Positions 1 to 8,272 of a DNA stretch of 64,000 nucleotides are shown here, one piece after another (the first letter of the stretch is position 1; the number at the start of each line of letters is the position of its first letter). The notes beneath the pieces were generated by a model. The model saw only the letters and a list, made by a program, of their open reading frames with translations. It was not told the DNA's origin and did not search any database. This DNA comes from Paenibacillus macerans (lineage in GTDB: Bacteria; Bacillota; Bacilli; Paenibacillales; Paenibacillaceae). A program made the position numbers and the translations under genes. The stretch covers positions 1,674,001 through 1,738,000 of the forward strand of contig NZ_UGSI01000001.1 of assembly GCF_900454495.1 (NCBI RefSeq), given 5' to 3'.

Positions 1-86
1 TTGGGTTGGATGTTTTGAAGAGCGGCAAAATGATTATTGACCTGCATCAGATGGAAATGCATCCTGCAACACTTAGTTCCGATTAA
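1..86 (+). CDS. 3' end of an unidentified CDS (partial)
   Basis: An open frame beginning at base 3 runs in from outside the window and ends with TAA at 84-86, leaving about 27 C-terminal residues (…KSGKMIIDLHQMEMHPATLSSD is its tail, of which only part is needed to see it is coding-like). A strong intrinsic terminator starts immediately after the stop, which supports a real gene end. The fragment is too short to assign a family. Confidence 0.5.
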   Translation, partial: GLDVLKSGKMIIDLHQMEMHPATLSSD

Positions 87-120
87 AAAGGGGACGCGAG
101 TTCTCCCGCGCCCCTTTTAT
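86..120 (+). terminator. Rho-independent terminator
   Basis: The stem AAAAGGGG-a-CGCG pairs with CGCGCCCCTTTT around a short loop and runs into T-rich sequence. It directly follows the stop of the partial CDS, and the run of A on its left side means it could also act for the minus strand. Confidence 0.85.
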
Positions 121-175
121 TTAAGAATAATTTGATCAGACCATTAGAAAATACCAGCCTCTATCAATATTTAGT

Positions 176-709
176 TTAGACCTCATTCAACTTCTTAACG
201 ATCACATCAGCCAATTGAACAGGACTATAGTCTTTTGCTTCCAAGAATCCATATCTGTCCGTAATTCCCGGAATTGATGTCTGATCCAAACAAACGGGCA
301 ATATGTATTCGCCATCCCTGTATTGCCGGTGCATAGCGCTATTGCGTTCGAGATTGCACCAAACCTTTTTTGTGTAAATTTCGGAAATAAACATTACGCA
401 AAAAGCGGCGTGTTCACTAAACAATTGATCCAAGTACACAGATAAATCTTTTCCCCATAGGGATGCTTCTTCAAACTCATCATAAAATACCTTAATGTCT
501 CTAGCTTTTAATTCTTTTGCAATGATCTCCACATAGCTTCGATCTTCTCCGGCATAGGATAAAGCAACGTCATATTTATGCTTTTGACTGTTGACTTTAT
601 CTGAAGTTTCTTGTTCGCTATGATAATTATTTACGTTCATATTTCCTATCGATACTACATTTCCATGAAATTTTCCGCCATTAATTACAACCCCTTTGTT
701 CGTGTTCAT
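176..709 (-). CDS. TIR-domain protein with N-terminal shared signalling-like motif
   Basis: A 177-residue soluble protein. Residues about 45-175 form a TIR domain: the YDVALSYAGEDR strand, a DIKVFYDE box, and WCNLER carrying the expected catalytic Glu (E121). TIR domains with this Glu are usually NAD+-consuming enzymes, and in bacteria they serve as abortive-infection effectors or cyclic-ADPR synthases. Residues 4-22 read NKGVxINGGxFxGNVVxxG, and nearly the same segment ends the neighbouring membrane protein. By analogy with amyloid-type signalling motifs shared by fungal and bacterial NLRs and their effectors, this could recruit or nucleate the TIR protein; that is inference. The start lies 14 bp after the stop of the upstream gene, so the two are one transcription unit. 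Function as a defence effector is probable but unproven. Confidence 0.8.
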   Translation of the reverse strand: MNTNKGVVINGGKFHGNVVSIGNMNVNNYHSEQETSDKVNSQKHKYDVALSYAGEDRSYVEIIAKELKARDIKVFYDEFEEASLWGKDLSVYLDQLFSEHAAFCVMFISEIYTKKVWCNLERNSAMHRQYRDGEYILPVCLDQTSIPGITDRYGFLEAKDYSPVQLADVIVKKLNEV

Positions 710-723
710 ATGCCCTCCTGTTC

Positions 724-2133
724 TTAGCTATTTTGAAATGCATTTTTCACCTGATTTATGAATTTGTTGGTTTGGCTCCCGACAGCAACTACATTTCCGT
801 AGAACTCACCGCCATTTATCGTAACTCCTTTGTTTATAACCGTTTCTTTACGTTGTACAAACTCCGATATATCAACGCCTACGCTCTCCAGATATTCCAC
901 TATGCTATCTGTAAAACAACGTTCAATCTGCTTTTTATACATATCCATATCAGATTTTTGAAAGAAATTTTGCATTTTTTCATCTGCAGCCATTTCCCTA
1001 ATACTTTCAATAGCGCCATAATCAAATTTTTGATTATCGTCTACCTGCTTAACTAGATCTTTCTTATCCTTCCAGCCTGCTAAAAAAGCCATGCCGCTCC
1101 GAACAGCTCGATAAGGAGCAAAGGGTAAATGAAAAAGAGCCGGTAATATCGATGTAAGCCCCATTTTAAGAATGCGTCCAAATGGAATCGAGGAACTAAA
1201 CTTATCAATCTCATAATATTCAGATTTCAGTGGCGGTAAAGCGTAATAATTAGCTTCTACAAACAGATGCTTATCATTTTTACTCACTCTAAAAAATGAG
1301 GAAAATACGAGATTTCCTTGCCACCCAACCACTTGAACCGTCTGATAATAACGAACATTTTCATCCTGCAATTCTTTGTACTCGTCGATCAGCGATTCCG
1401 TTACATCAGAATGAGGGGAACGATAGGGGTCGAAAAGAAATCGGCCATCTTCCCGTATTTCTCTCCCATTTACATAAAGCATATCTTTAACCGTGAGATT
1501 CGGAATTAGCAGCGACTCCATATTCCTGCGAATATGATCGTATAAAGTGTATAAAGAGAAGATTCCCTGGTCTGTTCCTGCGTCTTCTTTTTTTTCAATG
1601 CTGCAAACAAACGACCACCCATCCACTTGGTTTCCCGAACCTACAAATGGATTGTATCCACTATAATATACAACATTACCATCTTGAAGTTTTTCCAAGT
1701 CTTGAATACGATTTTCGTATTTGGATTCAATCAGGGATTTAGCCTCGCTCTGATTATCAAATTTTTTCAAATCTTTCGCGACGATTCGATATCCTATAAA
1801 TAAATTAGCCCATCTTAGTAAAAACGATATTAGCCAAGGAAACGTAAAAAGTGCCAGCACAAAGTGTAAAATTCCAAATAAAACACCAAAGGATTTAATA
1901 GAGAAAAATAGAGTCCACAGAAGGACAAGAGACAATGAAGTTTCCACTATAAAATCCCTCATCTGCGCTCTTAAACAGTGTCTGGCAACAAGAGGAACGT
2001 CAACTCCATATGAAGGTGCTATATACCGAATGGTATTGTCAATAATTTGTTCAAATACTTTTGTTCTGAATTTAGAACTAATTTGCGCTGCTGCACATAA
2101 GTATCTTGTGATATCATAGTGTGGTTTTTTCAA
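724..2133 (-). CDS. Membrane protein with C-terminal motif shared with the adjacent TIR protein
   Basis: 469 residues with no family that I recognise. Residues about 75-125 hold two strongly hydrophobic helices (from FIVETSLSLVLLW to FPWLISFLLRWANLF), a further amphipathic stretch follows, and the remaining ~330 residues are soluble alpha/beta-looking sequence. The last 36 residues carry NKGVxINGGxFxGNVVxxG (residues 434-452), 14 of 19 positions identical to residues 4-22 of the TIR protein encoded 14 bp downstream. The arrangement (sensor or scaffold with the motif at its C-terminus, effector with it at its N-terminus) matches the logic of amyloid-signalling pairs. I infer a membrane-anchored sensor or regulator of the TIR effector. 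The 115-bp gap to the upstream TIR-like gene suggests that this pair may have its own promoter. Confidence 0.7.
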   Translation of the reverse strand: MKKPHYDITRYLCAAAQISSKFRTKVFEQIIDNTIRYIAPSYGVDVPLVARHCLRAQMRDFIVETSLSLVLLWTLFFSIKSFGVLFGILHFVLALFTFPWLISFLLRWANLFIGYRIVAKDLKKFDNQSEAKSLIESKYENRIQDLEKLQDGNVVYYSGYNPFVGSGNQVDGWSFVCSIEKKEDAGTDQGIFSLYTLYDHIRRNMESLLIPNLTVKDMLYVNGREIREDGRFLFDPYRSPHSDVTESLIDEYKELQDENVRYYQTVQVVGWQGNLVFSSFFRVSKNDKHLFVEANYYALPPLKSEYYEIDKFSSSIPFGRILKMGLTSILPALFHLPFAPYRAVRSGMAFLAGWKDKKDLVKQVDDNQKFDYGAIESIREMAADEKMQNFFQKSDMDMYKKQIERCFTDSIVEYLESVGVDISEFVQRKETVINKGVTINGGEFYGNVVAVGSQTNKFINQVKNAFQNS

Positions 2134-2248
2134 TATGAATCCTCCACTCTTTCTGTGATCTTCTTAAATGTTTCTCAAGTTAACACAACATAAAATGACT
2201 GAAGGTTATAATTTTATATTGTGTAATGGTTGTAAGTCTCTTTCCCCA

Positions 2249-2857
2249 TTATCTTGTTCTTGTAATCTTATAATTTCCAAGCCTTTTACTTTTTTCATAC
2301 GCATTATCAATATATTTATTAGGAGCTGCCAAGAAAACCTCTTCATTAATTAATGAAATGTATGAACCAGTAAGAGCATCTATAGTTTGGCATATTTCAC
2401 ATACATACTCCTTTGGATTTTGATTAAATCGATTATTAATAATAATGTCATAGAGATATTGATCATTCGTTTGAGTTGATCTATGCCCATCGTAATTTAC
2501 AACCGTTGGCCTAAGCCAAGAATAGTCTCCATTAAATCTCATAACAACCCCGAGAACGCCATTTGTTCCTGATGTTCTGTCCCCTCGCTTGATTTGCTTT
2601 AATGAATATTCTATCTCCCAGTCAATCCATTTACTCTTTTTGATATTAGGAGAAATTACAACTATTGTTACTGATGTAGAATAAATCATATCCTTTAACT
2701 TCTCTTTAATATAATCAGTAGTTTGATCAGAAATATCAGGGGACTCACTGGTTTCACCTTGATAGTATCTTGCGTCTTCTCCCAAAGACTCTACAATTCG
2801 GTCCCTAAGATCACTAGCCTCAGAGTATTTATATGAGATAAAAGTTTTATATGCCAT
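2249..2857 (-). CDS. ThsB-like TIR (DUF1863/MTH538-type) protein
   Basis: 202 residues. The N-terminus KTFISYKYSEASDLRDRIVESLG, the following IKEKLKDMIYSTSVTIVVISP and the SKWIDWEIEYSLK segment (with a conserved acidic residue in the TIR Glu position) match the TIR-like DUF1863 family, to which Thoeris ThsB proteins belong. ThsB proteins sense infection and make a cyclic ADP-ribose isomer that activates a SLOG-domain partner. The gene is the last of three minus-strand TIR genes; the 52-bp gap downstream of the TIR-STALD gene fits one operon. Activity is inferred from family and context only. Confidence 0.75.
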   Translation of the reverse strand: MAYKTFISYKYSEASDLRDRIVESLGEDARYYQGETSESPDISDQTTDYIKEKLKDMIYSTSVTIVVISPNIKKSKWIDWEIEYSLKQIKRGDRTSGTNGVLGVVMRFNGDYSWLRPTVVNYDGHRSTQTNDQYLYDIIINNRFNQNPKEYVCEICQTIDALTGSYISLINEEVFLAAPNKYIDNAYEKSKRLGNYKITRTR

Positions 2858-2909
2858 ATTTCTACCTCTCTTTCTTAAAAAGAAAAGTTAAAAGCTCTTC
2901 CAACAAAAA

Positions 2910-4781
2910 TCAAAAACCTAATGATTGAAGAATCTCATCTGCTAACGATCTGTAATCTAAACTTGTAAGTAACTTTTTATTCTGTTCTTCAGTTAAACTA
3001 TTAATTGAATTATGTCCTTTTTCGATCATTTCTTTAGCCAATTCTGAGGAACGTCCACCTACAGAACCGATGATAAATACAGGTATCCCTTTCTGCTGAG
3101 CCATTTCCAATTCCTCATCGATTCCTGGCTTAATATGTTTGTGTTGCTTACCGCCAATTAAAACAATACCAGCTGCATCTTCATCTGAAATCATTGCTTG
3201 CCGCATAGCGGTTAGACTCTCTGCTCGATCATCGTTTATATTCTCAGTTGCAAATACGGTTGCTTGACTAGTTAACTCATTGACTGTAGCTTGAGTAACA
3301 AAATATTTCGAAATATACATATGTACAGCATTTATATAGTCATTCGGGCGATGTCTTCTTGCCAATTCAAGAATCATATGTTGAAAAGTTGGGTGGCTTC
3401 CGAAAATAATAGTTCCATCCTTATCTAATACAGCTTTAGCAAAGGAGTATACCGCATCAGTCAATTGTTTCTGGAATTCTGGCTCATAATCCGGGAATGC
3501 TCCCGAAATAATAATTCCTTTTTTTGGTGCTTGTATTTTGTCTGATAAAAAATATTTTTGAAGAGACGTTACATATTCATCTATTGAATCAACACAGATT
3601 GGCCCACTAACAGTAAAAGAATCAAAAGATTTATTCGGCCCTAAAAGTAAACCAGAATCAAAGTGATAACCTAAAGCGGGGTGTGGTTGATAACCTAATT
3701 CTGAAAGTAATGGTTCAAAAGCGTTTTTGTCCACATCTTTAGGATTACGGCCAAATAATTGAAAAATATGACTTAATGGACGCTGATAATACTGAAATTC
3801 TTTTAACTTCCTAGGAATCTCCACTTGATAGACCATATTTTTTTTGTGAATAGGGATTAGTTTGATCCTTTTAGAACTGGCAATTTGTTGTAGGCGATTA
3901 AAATGATCTATAACAGTCATACCGTTATTTCTGCTAATCTGAAAAGCTTTATGAATTATATCATCAATAATATTATGAGACCCTTCTAGATCAATTTTAT
4001 CCAAATTCTCTAAACTAAAATGAGGGCTCTCTCCCGGTAGAACATCCAGATAAGCTCTTTCAGAGTTGGGCCCTAACTTAACCCAAACTATAGGTATATT
4101 CAAACCTAAGGCAATTTGTAATTCTCTCTTTACCCACTTTGATTCACCACATCGAGGAGTATCAATGAATATAACAGCATCGCTGTTGTACAGGTTCTTT
4201 TCTATTTCTTCCTGGGCATCTTGTCCTACACTTATACTAATTAAATCTCTAAAAACCTCTACTTCATTAGCACGTCTTCTAAACTCATTATAAAATTCTG
4301 AAGCTATTTCTTCGCCATCAATGCGTCGATGACTAATGAAAAGATTCATTCGCTCTACCGACATAGTTGGCTGGATTTTAGACATGATTAACCGAACAAG
4401 AGCAAAAGCAACTGTATCTATATTCTTATCAGTCAGTCTTCTTTGCCTTAATTGATCAACCACCTCAAAACTCTGAAGGTGAGAAATCAGTGAGGCAGGT
4501 GTTCTTGTTTGCTCATATAATGATACTGCAATGATCTCACATCCTATTTCCAAGGCATTACTTAGAAGAAGCAAAATATTTTCTGAATACTCCTGACCTT
4601 GGTTGTTGAAGATAACCAGTACATCATCTGATTGCAATGAAACTTCATGAAGATGCATTGCAGTTTTGAGACTTCGAACATCTATATAATCTTCTAGTTC
4701 GGAACGCAACAAATAGTAAAATGTATCTGCTAGCGTATCATCACCGATTGTAAGATTTGGATTGATTAATACTGCTCCCAT
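2910..4781 (-). CDS. TIR-STALD (SLOG) fusion, Thoeris ThsA-like effector candidate
   Basis: 623 residues in three parts. Residues 1-130 are a Rossmann-like alpha/beta region (DDVLVIFNN, GCEIIAVSLYE). Residues about 143-280 form a TIR domain (MNLFISHRR, EVFRD, NSDAVIFIDTP, and SKWVKREL with a Glu in the catalytic place). Residues about 415-623 form a SLOG/LOG-like nucleotide-binding domain (KGIIISGAFPD, DGTIIFGSHPTFQHMI, AAGIVLIGGK, GIPVFIIGSVGGRSSE), i.e. the STALD type that binds cyclic nucleotides in Thoeris ThsA. Classical ThsA carries SIR2 instead of TIR, so this would be a TIR version: ligand binding by STALD would switch on NAD+ hydrolysis by TIR. The flanking TIR genes are the likely signal producers. 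Domain calls are confident; mechanism is inferred. Confidence 0.8.
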   Translation of the reverse strand: MGAVLINPNLTIGDDTLADTFYYLLRSELEDYIDVRSLKTAMHLHEVSLQSDDVLVIFNNQGQEYSENILLLLSNALEIGCEIIAVSLYEQTRTPASLISHLQSFEVVDQLRQRRLTDKNIDTVAFALVRLIMSKIQPTMSVERMNLFISHRRIDGEEIASEFYNEFRRRANEVEVFRDLISISVGQDAQEEIEKNLYNSDAVIFIDTPRCGESKWVKRELQIALGLNIPIVWVKLGPNSERAYLDVLPGESPHFSLENLDKIDLEGSHNIIDDIIHKAFQISRNNGMTVIDHFNRLQQIASSKRIKLIPIHKKNMVYQVEIPRKLKEFQYYQRPLSHIFQLFGRNPKDVDKNAFEPLLSELGYQPHPALGYHFDSGLLLGPNKSFDSFTVSGPICVDSIDEYVTSLQKYFLSDKIQAPKKGIIISGAFPDYEPEFQKQLTDAVYSFAKAVLDKDGTIIFGSHPTFQHMILELARRHRPNDYINAVHMYISKYFVTQATVNELTSQATVFATENINDDRAESLTAMRQAMISDEDAAGIVLIGGKQHKHIKPGIDEELEMAQQKGIPVFIIGSVGGRSSELAKEMIEKGHNSINSLTEEQNKKLLTSLDYRSLADEILQSLGF

Positions 4782-4801
4782 ATAAACCCTCCATTATAAG
4801 A

Positions 4802-5353
4802 TTAATTTTCCAGCCATGACTTATAGGTTTTATATGTGCGATTTAAGCATCTAATGAAAATTTGACCATTCACATTATCAGCATAGTCATATAAACCCAA
4901 ATATTCTTGCCCTTCATATCCGTTTTTAGCTGTTGAAGTTGTAATAGGTAAGATGGCTACTTTATTTTTCAATTCATCGAAATAACCCAGTTCCCAGGGC
5001 ATCCATTTAGATTCGGACGAATTATCAGAAGTTGCAAAAAATAAACTTTTGCAATTCTTCATTCTTTGTCTTAGTTGGTTTGCTGTTGCTGCATTCACAT
5101 TATTTCTACTTAGTTGTCTATCATCAATCCAATCAACATAAACTGCATAATTCATATCTTCAAGAGTCTTTTTTAATCCTAAGATCACTTTTGCATCAAG
5201 AAAACTATGAGATAAAAAAATGTCATATATTTTTACAGAACTAAAGGCAAGGTAACTTTCACTCAATATATTTCCAGGAGTTTTTGAATTATAACTTTTT
5301 TGTAGTTCCAAATTGGCACGACTGATAAGTGCGTCTCTTGTAAAAAGCGCCAT
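4802..5353 (-). CDS. TIR-domain protein, first gene of the Thoeris-like operon
   Basis: 183 residues. After ~40 residues without clear features comes a TIR domain: IYDIFLSHSFLDAK, YAVYVDWIDDR, a CKSLFFATS strand and SKWMPWELGYFD with a Glu in the catalytic place. It ends 20 bp before the TIR-STALD start, so the genes are co-transcribed. In Thoeris loci more than one ThsB-like TIR gene per effector is common, and each may recognise different phages; this protein and the 2249-2857 product are candidates for such a pair. It could alternatively be the enzyme and the other the sensor. No membrane segment or signal peptide is visible. Confidence 0.75.
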   Translation of the reverse strand: MALFTRDALISRANLELQKSYNSKTPGNILSESYLAFSSVKIYDIFLSHSFLDAKVILGLKKTLEDMNYAVYVDWIDDRQLSRNNVNAATANQLRQRMKNCKSLFFATSDNSSESKWMPWELGYFDELKNKVAILPITTSTAKNGYEGQEYLGLYDYADNVNGQIFIRCLNRTYKTYKSWLEN

Positions 5354-5888
5354 ATAAACTCCTCACTTCCGTTAGATTATTGGTTCTATGTAACTAGGAC
5401 AAATTACATGATTATTATAATTCCCTATATATGTCGAATGTTGTTACTTTATGTCCTCTTCAAATATTTAATAATTAACCTAGCAATCTGGCCATTGCTG
5501 GCGAAAGCATTGTAGGTGGTGCCTTATAGGAGCTTGAGGATGTATAGTCTTTTTCCATGTGTCTGTTTATTTTGCTGTTTATTGCGTGGAATGCGAAAAG
5601 GTATGGATACAATGAGAGCCCATGATAAATAGGTCAGTAATAACGTTATTCACCAAAAGGCTTCAAATAACCACGCACGTGGAAATGGCATGTCTCCCCC
5701 AGCCGGCCCTTTCCTACACTGTCACTTCAATCACTTTTTTCCCAAAACCAAAACTTTTCACATCTCTATCTAGTGAATAGATTATAGGAATATTTTCCTG
5801 TATAATAAGGGAAATAAAAGAGATTGAACGAATACTGGTTTATTTAGTCGTTTTTTTGAATAAAAGTTAATACGAGGAGGGAGTAAAT
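5354..5888. other. 535-bp divergent intergenic region
   Basis: This separates the minus-strand TIR operon from the plus-strand helicase operon and should hold both promoters. I see no coding potential of note. The central part (about 5480-5720) is less AT-rich than its surroundings and may be remnant sequence of unknown origin. The helicase promoter elements are listed separately. Confidence 0.4.
5786..5806 (+). promoter_or_regulatory. -10 element with overlapping palindrome upstream of the helicase operon
   Basis: A consensus TATAAT lies at 5801-5806, 83 bp before the TTG start. The perfect inverted repeat AGGAA-tatt-TTCCT (5786-5799) sits directly before it in the -35/-10 spacer, a position suited to a repressor. 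No convincing -35 hexamer is visible at 17-bp spacing, which may mean activator dependence. Confidence 0.4.
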
Positions 5889-7691
5889 TTGCCGAGTATA
5901 TTTGAAACAAGAGAACCTAATATCTCAAGTAATAATTGTCTAAGGATTCCTCAGAGAGAAGCTTTTGAAAGTATTGAAGAGTATTATTCCCAAGACGGTT
6001 ATGATAGAGAATCTGCGATAATCTTACCAGTAGGTTGTGGTAAATCAGGACTTATAACATTAACACCATTTGCAGTTAAATCTAAAAAAACACTGGTTAT
6101 TGCCCCTGGTTTAAATATTGCATCTCAATTATATAAAGATTTCGATCCTACTCAGGAAGGAATGTTTTACGCTAAATGTCTTGTGCTGAATGGAGCTCCA
6201 TATCCAGAACCAGCCGAAATACGAGGTAACTCAACAAATCGATCAGACTTAGACGAGGCAGAAGTTGTCATCACTAATATCCAGCAACTCCAAGGCTCAA
6301 ATAATCGGTGGCTAACATCACTTCCATCTGATTTCTTTGATTTGATCTTAGTTGATGAGGCTCATCATAACGTAGCAGAAAGCTGGAACATTCTTCGCCA
6401 TACATTCCCTGAAGCCAAAATTGTAAACTATAGTGCAACACCGAGACGAGCTGATGGACAGATAATGTCTGGACAGATAATTTATACATTTCCTTTAGTC
6501 AGAGCAATTGAAGAAGGCTATGTTAAGCGTTTGAAAGCAATTGTGCTTAACCCAAAAACATTAAAATATGTCCGTCAGGAAGACGAGCAAGAGATAGAAG
6601 TAAACCTTGAAGAAGTTAAACGTTTAGGCGAAACAGATTCTGATTTTAGACGTAGTATTGTTACATCTCAAGAAACTTTGTATACAATTGTTGATGCATC
6701 AATTCGAGCCCTTAACCGTAATAGAGAACAATCTGGTAGTATGAATCACAAAATCATTGCTTCCGCACTTAACCGACAGCACTGTATTCAAATCATGGAA
6801 GCTTACCGTGCAAGGGGTATGCGAGCAGCGTACGTTCATAGTTTACAAGACAAAGCAGAAAACGACCGTGTGCTTAACCAATTAAAAAATAATCAGTTAG
6901 ATGTAATTGTTCAAGTAAGAAAGTTGGGAGAAGGGTTTGACCATCCATTTCTGAGCGTCGCTGCAATATTCAGTGTCTTTAATGAACTATCGCCTTTTAT
7001 ACAGTTTGTCGGAAGAATTATGCGGGCGATCGACCAAAATGCACCTGAAAGTTTAAATAATCAAGGGACGGTTGTTTTCCATGCAGGATCAAATGTCGCA
7101 CGTCTCTGGGGGGATTTTCAAGATTTTAGTCAAGCCGATCGTGAATTTTTTGATCAGCTATTACCTATGGAAGGCCTAGACTTTACAAGCTCTGATGAGA
7201 TTGTTATTGAACCAGAAACTGTCCTTAAAGATAGACGAGTAAATCAAGTTGAAATTAGAGGTCAAGAAGGGATTTCTGTTCTAGAGGTACCTTTAATTCT
7301 AGAGGATGATGAAGTAAAAAGAGCTTTGAAACTTTTAAAATCTAAGGGTGTAACACTTGAAGATATTCAAGTTGCCTATGAACATCAGCCAATATATACA
7401 ACCAGACAACGAGAGCGTCAAGCTGCAAGACTGGCATTAGATGAAACAGTACGAAATGAAATTGGATTTGTCCTGAGACAGCAAAATTTGAATCCTCAAG
7501 GTCGTGATTTAGACCGTAAGCGACTTGGCAAATCCAACTTTGTAATACTTAAATCTGCTGTAGATAAGAAAATAAACAAATTTGTCGGCAAGAGCACTGG
7601 AAAGCGCCATGAGTTTTCTAGAGAAGAACTAGATTCTATTAGAAGTAATCTTGAAAGTATTATCTATGAAGCGCTTCAGGAGGTTTTATAA
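5889..7691 (+). CDS. SF2 DEAD/DEAH-box helicase
   Basis: 600 residues. Motif I is PVGCGKSGL (near residue 50), followed by TLVIAPG (Ia), DEAHH (II), SATPRR (III), and, in the second RecA domain, VRKLGEGFDHP and QFVGRIMRA (motif VI). These are the motifs of type III restriction/ResA-like SF2 translocases. The ~170-residue C-terminus has no domain I can name. The TTG start is supported by GGAGGG seven to eight bases upstream. The stop overlaps the start of the next gene by one base (TAATG), so the two proteins are made in coupled amounts. Placement in a TIR/kinase/HNH region suggests anti-phage defence, but no nuclease domain is evident, and the effector may be the C-terminal region or the partner. 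Confidence 0.85.
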   Translation: MPSIFETREPNISSNNCLRIPQREAFESIEEYYSQDGYDRESAIILPVGCGKSGLITLTPFAVKSKKTLVIAPGLNIASQLYKDFDPTQEGMFYAKCLVLNGAPYPEPAEIRGNSTNRSDLDEAEVVITNIQQLQGSNNRWLTSLPSDFFDLILVDEAHHNVAESWNILRHTFPEAKIVNYSATPRRADGQIMSGQIIYTFPLVRAIEEGYVKRLKAIVLNPKTLKYVRQEDEQEIEVNLEEVKRLGETDSDFRRSIVTSQETLYTIVDASIRALNRNREQSGSMNHKIIASALNRQHCIQIMEAYRARGMRAAYVHSLQDKAENDRVLNQLKNNQLDVIVQVRKLGEGFDHPFLSVAAIFSVFNELSPFIQFVGRIMRAIDQNAPESLNNQGTVVFHAGSNVARLWGDFQDFSQADREFFDQLLPMEGLDFTSSDEIVIEPETVLKDRRVNQVEIRGQEGISVLEVPLILEDDEVKRALKLLKSKGVTLEDIQVAYEHQPIYTTRQRERQAARLALDETVRNEIGFVLRQQNLNPQGRDLDRKRLGKSNFVILKSAVDKKINKFVGKSTGKRHEFSREELDSIRSNLESIIYEALQEVL

Positions 7692-7918
7692 TGCCCCGAC
7701 CTAAATCATTAGTTAAATCCATTGAAGTTGATATGGCGAAAAGGGCGCATAGCTGTCAGCATGTTCCTTCACACCGTATTCTAAGTGGTGAGAAGCGTTT
7801 AAAACTAAAAGTAGATAGAACATATGAGCACTTTTGTACTGAGTGCGCTCTAAAAATGATTGATTCTGACATTGAAAAACTTCAAAGCATTAAGGAACAA
7901 ATAACACAAAAAGAATAA
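7691..7918 (+). CDS. Small Cys/His-rich protein coupled to the helicase
   Basis: 75 residues. Two metal-ligand-like pairs are visible: HSCQH (residues about 22-26) and HFCTEC (about 48-53), separated by ~22 residues, so a small zinc-binding fold is plausible. The ATG overlaps the helicase stop in TAATG, and GGAGG lies just upstream inside the helicase gene (caggaggttttataATG). A clear terminator follows, so this is a two-gene operon. No family recognised; a helicase co-factor or DNA-binding adaptor is a reasonable guess. Confidence 0.65.
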   Translation: MPRPKSLVKSIEVDMAKRAHSCQHVPSHRILSGEKRLKLKVDRTYEHFCTECALKMIDSDIEKLQSIKEQITQKE

Positions 7919-7951
7919 GCTAATGAATTAAAAATCAAATTTATTATGTTT

Positions 7952-7978
7952 AAAGCGCCTCATCGCTGAGGCGCTTTT
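7952..7978 (+). terminator. Rho-independent terminator of the helicase operon
   Basis: A perfect 11-bp stem (AAAGCGCCTCA / TGAGGCGCTTT) around TCGC ends in TTTTG. It lies 33 bp after the stop of the small Cys/His gene. Confidence 0.9.
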
Positions 7979-8151
7979 GTTACTGGTTGTTATAAACAGT
8001 TTAAAAGTACGGAAACGACGGAGGCTCGCTTGTTGTAAGCAAAGTATATTATTTAATAATATTTTGCTTCTTTTGTAATTATCTACTGAAGGCAATATTA
8101 ATATAGGAAAAAACTTCATCGTCCTCTAAATAATATTTAAGGTTTTCCACT

Positions 8152-8265
8152 TTACCTACGAAAAGGATAGATTGAATTTAAGTTTTGTTCTCTAAGGTAT
8201 TCTTCAGCCCACGCTACACTAGCTCTAATAACCTCTTTTATTCGACCTACCTCTTGAAATAACAT
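8152..8265 (-). CDS. Possible 37-residue small protein
   Basis: An ATG at 8265, seven bases after the stop of the 177-residue gene, opens a 37-codon frame (MLFQEVGRIKEVIRASVAWA… to …SIYPFRR). The composition is protein-like, with an amphipathic helix and a WAEEYL segment. The ribosome binding site (GGATGAA) is weak. It may be a true operon member or the remnant of a longer C-terminus. Confidence 0.35.
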   Translation of the reverse strand: MLFQEVGRIKEVIRASVAWAEEYLREQNLNSIYPFRR

Positions 8266-8272
8266 TTATATT

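Noticed and set aside
7928..8119. 63-codon minus-strand frame after the helicase operon
   Set aside because: It runs through the terminator hairpin, has no ribosome site and no protein-like pattern.
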